A stretch of DNA of 64,000 nt from CAIYTF01 sp963664845 (GTDB lineage Bacteria > Bacteroidota > Ignavibacteria > Ignavibacteriales > Ignavibacteriaceae), in the NCBI GenBank assembly GCA_963664845.1, contig OY761615.1, positions 3,534,001-3,598,000 of the forward strand, written 5' to 3'. The first letter of the stretch is position 1; every line of letters starts with the position of its first letter. The notes under the pieces were generated by a model that saw only the letters and a program-made list of their open reading frames with translations, had not been told where the DNA came from and did no database searches. Positions 8,488-15,982 of this stretch are shown here, piece after piece. The position numbers and the translations under genes are program-made.

Positions 8488-9573
8488 TCAGTTTTTTGCC
8501 TTGAATTCATTCATGAACGATACCAGATCTTCCACACCCTTTTTGGGGAATGCGTTATAGATCGATGCACGCAAACCACCTACTGAACGGTGGCCTTTCA
8601 GGCCGTCAAATCCTGCTTTGGTTGCTTCGCTGATGAGTTTCTTTTCCAGTTCTTCGCTGGGCAGACGGAAGGTCACGTTCATAAGTGAACGGCTCTGTGG
8701 CTGCGCATGCCCCTTGAAATAGCCATTGCTGTTATCTATGCAGTCATAAAGCACTTTCGCCTTGTCCAGGTTCATTTGGTGCATAACATCAAGACCGCCA
8801 AGCTTTTTGAGCCACTTGGCAACCAATCCGACAACATAAATGCCGAATACGTTACAGGTATTATAAAGTGAATCATTATCAACGTGGGTCTTGTAATTCA
8901 GCATGGTATGCAGAGTGTCAGACGAGCGGACAAGCAGATCTTTTCTGATGATCACCAGGGTAACACCTGCGGGGCCCATATTCTTCTGTGCGCCTGCGTA
9001 AATCAAGCCGTATTTCTTAACATCAAGCTTTTTGTGCAGCATATCTGATGAAGTGTCGCATACGAGCGGAACATCACCAACTTCAGGTTCACTTTTCCAT
9101 TCGGTACCGTAGATGGTGTTGTTTGAAGTGAAGTGTACGTAGGATGCTTCCGGATCAAGCTGCAATTCAGCCTGCGTGGGAACACGAACAAAGTTTTCAC
9201 CTTGCGTAGATGCGGCAATGTTAACCGTGCCAACTCGTTTTGCTTCGGTTACTGCTTTTTTGGACCAGGTTCCGGTAACAATATAGTCGGCTTTGTTGGC
9301 CGGGGGCATCAGGTTTAAGGCAACCATTGAAAATTGAAGACTTGCGCCACCCTGCAGGAACAACACTTCATGGGTGTCGGGAATGCCGAGTAATTCCTTT
9401 AAATCGTTCTTTGCATTGAGATGAATTTCGTCATAGGTTTTGGAGCGGTGTGAAATCTCAAGTATTGACATCCCAACGCCGGGAAGTGCAAATAAGTTTT
9501 CCTGAGCTTCAAGAAGTACTTCTTCAGGTAATATCGCGGGACCCGCGCTAAAATTATATATTCGTTTCTGCAT
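8488..9573 (-). CDS. serC: Phosphoserine aminotransferase
   Basis: SerC transfers the amino group from glutamate to 3-phosphohydroxypyruvate, the second step of serine synthesis, and also acts in pyridoxal-phosphate synthesis. The 361-residue length matches the family. The opening YNFSAGPAILPEEVL and the segments FLQGGASLQF (PLP phosphate site), TGTWSKKA and the Schiff-base lysine Lys197 in YAGAQKNMGPAG are characteristic, as are the substrate arginines near the C-terminus (GHRSVGGLRASIYN). The gene stands alone on the minus strand; serA and serB are not in the window. Confidence 0.97.
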   Translation of the reverse strand: MQKRIYNFSAGPAILPEEVLLEAQENLFALPGVGMSILEISHRSKTYDEIHLNAKNDLKELLGIPDTHEVLFLQGGASLQFSMVALNLMPPANKADYIVTGTWSKKAVTEAKRVGTVNIAASTQGENFVRVPTQAELQLDPEASYVHFTSNNTIYGTEWKSEPEVGDVPLVCDTSSDMLHKKLDVKKYGLIYAGAQKNMGPAGVTLVIIRKDLLVRSSDTLHTMLNYKTHVDNDSLYNTCNVFGIYVVGLVAKWLKKLGGLDVMHQMNLDKAKVLYDCIDNSNGYFKGHAQPQSRSLMNVTFRLPSEELEKKLISEATKAGFDGLKGHRSVGGLRASIYNAFPKKGVEDLVSFMNEFKAKN

Positions 9574-9783
9574 GTTCGTGCTATCCTTTCAGAATTGATT
9601 TTAATAAGTACCTCTAAAATATTTCAAATTCCGGTAGCAATCAAAATATTCTTTTGGATATTCTTCCAGGGATGCAACAATTGGTATAAAAATCCCATTT
9701 TCCTGAATTAGTGCTCTTTGTGCGGCAGTGCATAAAGAGATCCTTTTAGCAGCCTTTTGGGTGATACCGTAAAATCAGCTTTG

Positions 9784-9986
9784 CTTTCTTGGTGGTCTTA
9801 GTGTCTTCTTGGTGTCCTTTGTGTTTAACTCCTTTGGTGCGATCAATGCATCTGGTTGCGGCTGGCTGCATTGTGTTCTTGAAAACCCTGTTGAAGTGTA
9901 AACGCTAAGGTCGCGAAGTATGCGCGAAGATCGCAGAGAAAAGCCCAAAGCTGGCTCTGCGATCTCTTTGCGCGCTCTGCGTTTAA
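9784..9986. repeat. Intergenic low-complexity element with 'cttggtg/tttgtg' and 'ctctttgcg/ctctgcg' units
   Basis: Two kinds of quasi-repeated oligomers fill the gap between RIC and serC. Positions 9784-9826 carry ttcttggtg / gtcttagtg / gtcctttgtg units. Positions 9901-9986 carry an inverted pair: agatcgcagag (9928-9938) and ctctgcgatct (9955-9965) form an 11-bp perfect stem with a 16-nt loop, extended on both sides by gcg-rich words (ctttgcgcgctctgcgttt). The same words recur at 23135-23173. No convincing gene lies here, although a 78-codon frame is open by chance. I know this type of sequence as recurrent in intergenic DNA of many bacteria without an assigned function. Confidence 0.55.
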
Positions 9987-10026
9987 ATGCAGTTTTATCG
10001 CTTAAACACATTCAACATTATGGCCT

Positions 10027-10767
10027 TTATCCCTGCAAAAACGCATTCTCCAGTACAATTGCTTTTGGGAACAGGATATTGTTTTCCAGGTGGATGTGTT
10101 TGTGCAAATCGTTCTCAAAGGCCTGCAGCTCATGATAAAACGCCTTGAAGGTATTGCAGGCATCCTGCGGCGGCTGATAGTTATTGCTCAGGCGCTGAAT
10201 TTCTTTTAGTGCATCTCCGGCGCTCACATGCTCAGCCTCCATCACCCTGATGGGCATTTGAACCGATCCCAAAGTGTTCACGTCATAAACTTTGCCGTTC
10301 TTTTTTGCCAGTGCCATTTGTTTAATGCGCGGGAACAATATCTTTTCCTCTTTAAACATATGGCTGTCCAGCTCCGCCTTCACTTGCTCAAAATACCCGC
10401 TTATGGGAAGCACTTCCGGATGATTGACACCATGCGCGTTTACCACGCGTGCGGCAAATTCGGAAATGATGGGCGATTTTTCCCGAACATAAGCGTGATG
10501 GTTAGCCTCAATATAAGCACTGAGAAAATCCAGATCCCATTGTTCATACCTGTCAGATGTTGTATCAGGTGTGGAAATGGCTTTCCGGAGTTCAGCAACA
10601 ACGGCATCCTGCGCAAGCTCATGTTTTTCGCATGCATCCTTAAGTAACACGTTCCCGCCACAGCAGAAGTCTATTCCAAGTTTTTGGAAAGCAGCTGCCG
10701 TGGAAAAATTTTCTGTCACAATCTCTGCCACTGTTTGGTTTTCGAATTCGTTAAGTAGTGTGTCCAT
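10027..10767 (-). CDS. ric: Iron-sulfur cluster repair di-iron protein (RIC family)
   Basis: A 246-residue RIC/YtfE/ScdA-type protein that helps restore iron-sulfur clusters damaged by nitric oxide or oxidants. Residues 1-60 form the ScdA_N/DUF542 domain with the vicinal cysteines Cys35-Cys36 in DFCCGGN. The rest is a hemerythrin-like four-helix bundle with di-iron ligands in EANHHAY, DSHMFKEEKILFPRI, EAEHVSAGD and HKHIHLENNILFPK. It lies directly downstream of the quinol NO reductase gene on the same strand (160-bp gap with a long inverted repeat). That pairing of NO removal and NO-damage repair is common and supports co-regulation. Confidence 0.92.
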   Translation of the reverse strand: MDTLLNEFENQTVAEIVTENFSTAAAFQKLGIDFCCGGNVLLKDACEKHELAQDAVVAELRKAISTPDTTSDRYEQWDLDFLSAYIEANHHAYVREKSPIISEFAARVVNAHGVNHPEVLPISGYFEQVKAELDSHMFKEEKILFPRIKQMALAKKNGKVYDVNTLGSVQMPIRVMEAEHVSAGDALKEIQRLSNNYQPPQDACNTFKAFYHELQAFENDLHKHIHLENNILFPKAIVLENAFLQG

Positions 10768-10817
10768 GTTTTTCTCTTTATTTATTTCAAATAATCTGTT
10801 TGTTGTGTCATGGCAAC

Positions 10818-10914
10818 AGAGATGTCATCGGCGGATTCGGCAGAAGCGCAGCCATTGTAAGTCATCGTGTAATTAAAATTCCGCATTCCGGCTATCCGGT
10901 TTGATGACATCTCT
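10818..10914. repeat. 12-bp inverted repeat in the norZ-ric gap
   Basis: agagatgtcatc (10818-10829) and gatgacatctct (10903-10914) are perfect reverse complements separated by 73 bp, placed between the end of norZ and the start of ric. It could be an RNA stem or processing site in a norZ-ric transcript, or a paired regulator site. No T-run follows on the minus strand, so a simple terminator is unlikely. Confidence 0.5.
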
Positions 10915-10927
10915 GAAAACATGACGG

Positions 10928-13141
10928 TTATTTCTTCAAAAATTTCAATGAAAGCTTGAATACAAAGTAAACAAGCACCATGGCCCCGATGCCGAAGATG
11001 CTATCGCCAAAAGCCCGTGTCCAGCGAAGGTTGTTCATCAGCGGCGTCTGCAGGAATTCGGAACTCCTCGCATACCAGTAACCATATTTCACCGAAGCCC
11101 ATGTTTGCATAAGCCCGACAGGAAGCAGGCTGAAAGTCACCATTGAAAACAATCCGATGTTGATAGTCCAGAATGAAAACTTCAGCGGTTTCTCACTCCA
11201 TTCAATATCGGGACGGATTGAACGCAGCGTAAAGAGCATCAGTCCGATGCCAAGCATTCCATAAACACCGAACAGTGCTGCGTGACCGTGAACGGGGGTG
11301 GTATTCAATCCCTGCATATAATAGAGTGCAATAGGCGGATTGATCATGAACCCGAACAATCCCGCGCCCAGCATGTTCCAGAATGCCACGGCAACAAAAT
11401 AGTAGATAGGCCATTTGTATTTTTTTACCCAGCCGCTGGTGCGGGACAGGCGGATGTTATCCCATGCTTCATAACCAACGAAGATAAGTGGGACAACTTC
11501 AAGGGCGCTGAAAACCGATCCGAAAGCCAGTGCGATCATCGGTGTCCCGGAGAAATAAAGGTGATGCAGCGTCCCGACAATTCCGCCGGAGAGGAAAATG
11601 GTTGATGCCATTACTGTTGCCCGTGCCGTTGTCTTGGTGCTTATAAGCTTAAGACGGGAGAACAGGAAAGCGATGACCACGGTTGCAAAAACTTCGAAGA
11701 AGCCTTCAACCCAGAGATGAACTACCCACCAGCGCCAATATTCCGCAATTGCCAGGTTGGTGTGCTTCCCGTAAACCAGTGCCGCACTGTAAAATGACGC
11801 GATGGCTACGGAGGAAATGAGGAACAACGTTAAAATATCTTTTTGATCATCTTTTTTCTTGAGTGCCGGTTTGATGGCGCGGACCATAAGTACCAACCAG
11901 AGAAGCAATCCGATAAATAATGCCAGCTGGAAGAATCTGCCGAGATCGATATATTCATAACCGCTGTGGCCAAACAGGAACCAGTTTTCAGGATTCATTT
12001 TATTCATCACGCTCAACCATTCACCGGCCATCGATCCGAGCACGACCACAAGTAGCGCGCCGAAAAGCACGTTCACACCGAGCCGCTGTCCTTTGGGTTC
12101 AACACCGCTCACGGCGGGTCCTATATAGAGTCCGGCTGCAAGCCACGCGGTAGCGATCCAGAAAATGCCCAGTTGGGTGTGCCAGGTGCGGGCAACAGTA
12201 TAAGGCAGATACTCTGCAAGTGGGATGCCATAAAAGCTGTTTCCTTCAACACCATAATGCGCAGTGATGACACCAAGTATAATTTGCAGCAGGAACAGCC
12301 CCGATACTATCCAAAAGTATTTTATTACCGCTCGCTGCGATGGGGTGAGCGTTGCACCCAAGAGCGGGTCATTATCAGGGATCTTTTCCATTGGCGCTTC
12401 ATGCGTCTTGCCCCCAAGGTACCAGATCATGCCGCCGATGCCTGCAAGCAGAACAATGATGCTGACGCCTGTCCAAACAACTGCTTCTCCGGTTGGGTGG
12501 TTGTCCACCAGCTCTTCATGCGGCCAGTTTCCCGTATACGTAACGTCATCATTCAAGCGGTTCGTAGTTGCTGCCCAGGCAGACCAGAAGAAGAAACCGC
12601 TGAGTTTTCTGGCAGACTCTGCATCTGTCAATGCGTTTTTCCGGATGGCATATTCATCGCGGCCTTTGGAAAAAACATCAGTATAATAGGCAATGTTCGC
12701 TTCAATCGCCCGGGCCCTCACTGGCTCGATGACAATTGAGCCGTCACCCGTGTTATAGGTGTTCTTGCGCATCATTGTCTGTAGGCGCGATTTGAGTGCT
12801 GCCTGCTTTTCAGTCGGCAGGTTCAGATAGGATGCTGAAAATTCAGCTTTTGCCCAACTGTCCAGTATAAGCATCGATTCCCTGTGCAGCCAGTCCGCCG
12901 TCCAGTCGGGTGCCACATAGCTGCCGTGACCCCAGAGTGACCCGACTTCCATGCCGCCCATTGCCTGCCAGATATTCTGGCCGGATTCAATATCAGCTTT
13001 TGTTAATATAACCTGTCCATCGGTGGTAATAACCTGAGATGGGATGGGAGGGGCTTCCTGGTATATCCTGACGCCAATCCATCCCAGAATACCGAAAGAG
13101 ACTACAATGACCAATGTGAACGCAAGCCAATATTTCTTCAT
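10928..13141 (-). CDS. norZ: Quinol-dependent nitric oxide reductase (qNOR)
   Basis: The 737-residue enzyme reduces two NO to N2O with electrons from quinol, at the inner membrane. The first transmembrane helix (AFTLVIVVSFGILGWIGV) is followed by a ~200-residue periplasmic extension (SGQNIWQAMGGMEVGSLWGHGSYVAPDW) that replaces the NorC cytochrome subunit. The remainder is a heme-copper-oxidase-type bundle of about a dozen further helices, with ligand histidines in ARTWHTQLGIFW, WRWWVVHLWVEGFFEV, LHHLYF and TPVHGHAALFGVYG. The WVVHLWVEGFFE segment holds the glutamates typical of NO reductases rather than the oxidase Tyr-His pair. It heads the norZ-ric unit and is preceded by a perfect FNR/DNR-type palindrome. 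Confidence 0.95.
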   Translation of the reverse strand: MKKYWLAFTLVIVVSFGILGWIGVRIYQEAPPIPSQVITTDGQVILTKADIESGQNIWQAMGGMEVGSLWGHGSYVAPDWTADWLHRESMLILDSWAKAEFSASYLNLPTEKQAALKSRLQTMMRKNTYNTGDGSIVIEPVRARAIEANIAYYTDVFSKGRDEYAIRKNALTDAESARKLSGFFFWSAWAATTNRLNDDVTYTGNWPHEELVDNHPTGEAVVWTGVSIIVLLAGIGGMIWYLGGKTHEAPMEKIPDNDPLLGATLTPSQRAVIKYFWIVSGLFLLQIILGVITAHYGVEGNSFYGIPLAEYLPYTVARTWHTQLGIFWIATAWLAAGLYIGPAVSGVEPKGQRLGVNVLFGALLVVVLGSMAGEWLSVMNKMNPENWFLFGHSGYEYIDLGRFFQLALFIGLLLWLVLMVRAIKPALKKKDDQKDILTLFLISSVAIASFYSAALVYGKHTNLAIAEYWRWWVVHLWVEGFFEVFATVVIAFLFSRLKLISTKTTARATVMASTIFLSGGIVGTLHHLYFSGTPMIALAFGSVFSALEVVPLIFVGYEAWDNIRLSRTSGWVKKYKWPIYYFVAVAFWNMLGAGLFGFMINPPIALYYMQGLNTTPVHGHAALFGVYGMLGIGLMLFTLRSIRPDIEWSEKPLKFSFWTINIGLFSMVTFSLLPVGLMQTWASVKYGYWYARSSEFLQTPLMNNLRWTRAFGDSIFGIGAMVLVYFVFKLSLKFLKK

Positions 13142-13205
13142 GTGAACCTCATTATTACGGAATTATAATACTATGCTGACTAAACTAGGGAAATGAGGTT
13201 TGGGT

Positions 13206-13227
13206 TTCCTTGACTTAAGTCAAGGAA
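13206..13227. promoter_or_regulatory. CRP/FNR-family (NO-sensing DNR/NNR-type) operator upstream of norZ
   Basis: A 22-bp perfect palindrome is centred between 13216 and 13217 with core ttgacttaagtcaa (13210-13223), 65-86 bp ahead of the norZ start codon. The TTGAC-N4-GTCAA spacing is that of FNR/DNR/NnrR-class regulators, which switch denitrification genes on in response to low oxygen or NO. No such regulator is encoded in the window. The binding protein is inferred. Confidence 0.75.
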
Positions 13228-13301
13228 TGAAAATAAACAGAAATGTGGGTGTGTTTTTCTGTGGTGCTGGTATATCTAAGGCGTAGGTATCTGCACGCTG
13301 T

Positions 13302-13325
13302 AGGGGTTGAAAATCTTCAACCCCT
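13302..13325 (-). terminator. Hairpin after the hisS-lyase-regulator operon
   Basis: A perfect 10-bp stem (aggggttgaa 13302-13311 / ttcaacccct 13316-13325) with a 4-nt loop lies 24 bp beyond the stop of the response-regulator gene. The T-run is weak on the minus strand (gattttcaacccct), so it may be a terminator or a 3'-end stabiliser. Confidence 0.5.
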
Positions 13326-13348
13326 GCGATCAAATTTGTAAATGTTGG

Positions 13349-14038
13349 CTAGATTATCATCTTATACCCAACACCATGCACAGTGATGATCACCGTCGGG
13401 TGGTCGGGTTCCTTCTCAATTTTCTGGCGGAGTTTCACAATGAAATTATCAACAGTTCTTGTTGTGGGGGCTTCATCATAGCCCCAGATATCGTTCAGCA
13501 GATCGTCACGGCTCACGGTTTTGTTGCGGTGTGACCAGAGATATTTCAGAATTTCAAACTCTTTATGGGATAGTTCGAATGCTTTTTTCTTTTGGTATGC
13601 AGTCAGGAATTTGAAGTTAACGGTCAACAGTCCTATTTGAACGTCCTGTTCGTCTTCCTGATGTTGAGGTATATCTTCAACCCGGCGCAATATCGCTTTG
13701 ATGCGCGCCAGCAGTTCACGCAGACTGAAGGGCTTGGTTATATAGTCATCGGCGCCCAGCTCAAGGCCAAGCACCTTGTCTATTTCTTCTCCCTTTGCCG
13801 TAAGAAAAATAACCGGTGTGGTCACTCCTGCAGCCCGTGCCTTTTTGCATACTTCAAAACCGGACATCTCCGGCATCATAACGTCGAGTATGATGAGATC
13901 GAAAGCGCTTCCGGTGATTGCCGCAAGACCTGCTTTTCCATCCGACGCTGTGGCAACGGCAAAGCCTTCGAATTCAAGATTATCTTTAAGGCCAAGGATC
14001 ATATTGGGTTCATCATCAACAACCAATATGCGTTTCAT
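13349..14038 (-). CDS. OmpR/PhoB-type response regulator
   Basis: Residues 1-120 form a receiver with Asp9/Asp10, phosphoacceptor Asp52, Thr80 and Lys102 in the order expected. Residues ~135-229 are a winged-helix DNA-binding domain (LSHKEFEILKYLWSHRNKTVSRDDLLNDIW ... RTVDNFIVKLRQKIE ... VHGVGYKM is the diagnostic pattern; read as separate segments). It should be a transcription factor controlled by a sensor kinase. Its start codon overlaps the stop of the aromatic-lyase gene by 4 bp (14035-14038), so it is translationally coupled to hisS-lyase. The large histidine kinase that starts at 21382 lies just upstream of hisS on the same strand and is the nearest candidate partner. Confidence 0.93.
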   Translation of the reverse strand: MKRILVVDDEPNMILGLKDNLEFEGFAVATASDGKAGLAAITGSAFDLIILDVMMPEMSGFEVCKKARAAGVTTPVIFLTAKGEEIDKVLGLELGADDYITKPFSLRELLARIKAILRRVEDIPQHQEDEQDVQIGLLTVNFKFLTAYQKKKAFELSHKEFEILKYLWSHRNKTVSRDDLLNDIWGYDEAPTTRTVDNFIVKLRQKIEKEPDHPTVIITVHGVGYKMII

Positions 14039-15981
14039 AATTCACCTTTTGTTATTGCGTTCGCAAATGCATTTATGTAAGGTTCAAGCACCACGTCAGC
14101 GTGAAGCGGAAAAGCCAGACTATTCTTCTGCATCACAGCTTCAATCTTTGCCAATAGCTGTTTTGTTCCGCGTCCCGGAATGAATTTGTTCTTCCCTGAC
14201 GCGATAAGCTTCCGGAGAGAATACAGTTCGTTAATAATTTTCTCACACTGCTCTGCCCTCACGGGTGAAGCGCTGCGTGATGTTTCCAGCAGCAGGCCTT
14301 TTGCATTTCTCAGGCGTTTTTCAATTTCATAGAGTGAGGCAAGTGACTGCCCCATGCGAAGTTTCAGCGCCAGTGAAGCATTCAACAGTTCAATCCCGAC
14401 AACCACTGCTACATTTTGTGCAATTTCCAAAGCCTGCTTTGCGCCATGTGAACCCATGCTCACGTGATCTTCAATGCCGTTGCTCGTGGGAATGGTATCC
14501 ACACTTGCGGGGTGGGCCAGTATTTTATTCTCTGCAGTAAGTGCTGCGGATACATACTGCGGGATCATCATACCACTGTGCATGCCTTCTTCCTTGCGCG
14601 GGCCGTCGGGGGTTTGCGTTATGGAGGGCGTGAGGAATGCCGGAAGTCGGCGGTTCACATCGGGATTGATCAGTGCTGCAGTTCTTCGTTCGGAAAGGCT
14701 GCCCAATTCAGTTAAAACAATTTTCAGCAGATCGGCTGCAATGGCAACCGGCTCCCCGTGAAAGTTTCCGCCGGAAATAGCCTTCCCGCTCAAACGTTTT
14801 TTATCGAAAGCAACATTGATTAGCGGGTTGTCGTTGGCTGAGTTGCATTCAATAGCAATAGTACGCTTTGCATATTCAATAGCATCCCATATCGCGCCAG
14901 TAGCCTGCGGAGCGCAACGGATCGAGTAGATATCCTGCAACGGTTCTTTAACCGGCTGCAATTCTTCCCTAAGCCCGACCTTCTTCTCCAGTTTTTGAAT
15001 ATTAATATCTTTGTGGTAGAGGCGGTAGTCGGTTCTGGAATCTGGTTCAAATATCAGAGAGCTGCCTGCCAGATTCTTCCGTATGATCTCGGCCGCTTTC
15101 TGCTGCCAGGGGAACGGACGGAGCCGGTGGATGAGCGGATTAAACGCATCCACAGTGCTTAGCATCGCCTCTGTGGTCATTGAGCAGGCCGAGAGGGCAG
15201 CCGACACCAACTGTTCTGCTTTGAACACCGAGATGGCAGTAAGCGCCGTGGTGAACTGCGTTCCGTTATTAAGCGCAAGCCCTTCCTTGGCCTGAAGGAA
15301 TAATCCTCCGCCGATGGGTGCAAGCCCGGTTGTTGCATCCACAATTTCGTATTCATGTTTCTGATCAACCTTCCCTCTGCCGGATGTTTTCTTCCGCCGC
15401 TCCACATTTCCGTGTAGCGTCTTGTCCTTCGGTTTATAGGGGTTGAGAATAAACACTATTGCCATATGGGAAAGCGGTGCAAGATCGCCGCTGCCGCCCA
15501 CGGACCCTTGTGATGGAACCACGGGTGTAATGTCATGATTCAGCATATCGATGAGCTTTTGTATTACCTCAACGCGAATGCCCGAGAAACCTTTAATGAG
15601 CGTGTTGGCCCGAAGCAGCATGGCGGCCCGCACAACTTCACGCGGGAAACTCTTGCCAACGCTGCAACAATGGCTTGCTATCAGATTGTATGATATTTTT
15701 GCAAGATCATTGTTAAAAATATCACCTGAGCCTGAAACAAATTTATGCTTGTTGGCCCCAAAACCCGTGTTTACACCATAAACATAGGGCGTGTTCTCCG
15801 CGCCATTCTGCTTCACTATTTCCTCAACGTATGCGCGGGAAGCGGCTATCTTCTTCAATGCCGTTTTTTTAATTATAACGTTGTATTCGCTTTTGCTGTC
15901 GAAAGCAACTTTGATTATGTTTTCAAAAGTTAGTGAATTGCCGTCAAGGGCTAGTGTTTTTGTTTTTAGTGCATTGGCCAT
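14035..15981 (-). CDS. Aromatic amino-acid ammonia-lyase, HAL-like, unusually long, Gly-Ser-Gly cofactor triad
   Basis: A member of the histidine/phenylalanine/tyrosine ammonia-lyase (MIO) family. Visible active-site elements are YGVNTGFG (Tyr68), SHCCSVG with His104, GSVGGSGDLAPLSH (the cofactor triad is Gly163-Ser164-Gly165 instead of the usual Ala-Ser-Gly), LALNNGTQ (Asn239), YSIRC (Arg355), NFHGEP (Phe407) and IEDHVSMG (Glu504). His104 and Glu504 occupy the positions that are His and Glu in histidine ammonia-lyase but differ in PAL, so a HAL-like substrate is the better guess. At 648 residues it is ~140 longer than HutH, with insertions near 181-215 (basic, KTSGRGK) and 300-345. It is 1 bp from hisS and overlaps a response regulator. 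No other hut genes are present. Confidence 0.85.
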   Translation of the reverse strand: MANALKTKTLALDGNSLTFENIIKVAFDSKSEYNVIIKKTALKKIAASRAYVEEIVKQNGAENTPYVYGVNTGFGANKHKFVSGSGDIFNNDLAKISYNLIASHCCSVGKSFPREVVRAAMLLRANTLIKGFSGIRVEVIQKLIDMLNHDITPVVPSQGSVGGSGDLAPLSHMAIVFILNPYKPKDKTLHGNVERRKKTSGRGKVDQKHEYEIVDATTGLAPIGGGLFLQAKEGLALNNGTQFTTALTAISVFKAEQLVSAALSACSMTTEAMLSTVDAFNPLIHRLRPFPWQQKAAEIIRKNLAGSSLIFEPDSRTDYRLYHKDINIQKLEKKVGLREELQPVKEPLQDIYSIRCAPQATGAIWDAIEYAKRTIAIECNSANDNPLINVAFDKKRLSGKAISGGNFHGEPVAIAADLLKIVLTELGSLSERRTAALINPDVNRRLPAFLTPSITQTPDGPRKEEGMHSGMMIPQYVSAALTAENKILAHPASVDTIPTSNGIEDHVSMGSHGAKQALEIAQNVAVVVGIELLNASLALKLRMGQSLASLYEIEKRLRNAKGLLLETSRSASPVRAEQCEKIINELYSLRKLIASGKNKFIPGRGTKQLLAKIEAVMQKNSLAFPLHADVVLEPYINAFANAITKGEL

Positions 15982-15982
15982 A

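Noticed and set aside
9775..10011. 78-codon minus-strand frame in the serC-RIC gap
   Set aside because: It is made of the low-complexity intergenic repeat words, so the frame is a by-product of them.
12173..12739. 188-codon plus-strand frame opposite norZ
   Set aside because: It is antisense to the middle of a well-supported membrane enzyme, has no RBS and its protein is arginine/cysteine-rich without any domain.
14035..15981. Naming the lyase hutH
   Set aside because: Residue choices favour a histidine-like substrate, but the Gly-Ser-Gly triad, ~140 extra residues and absence of any hut gene make the name unsafe.
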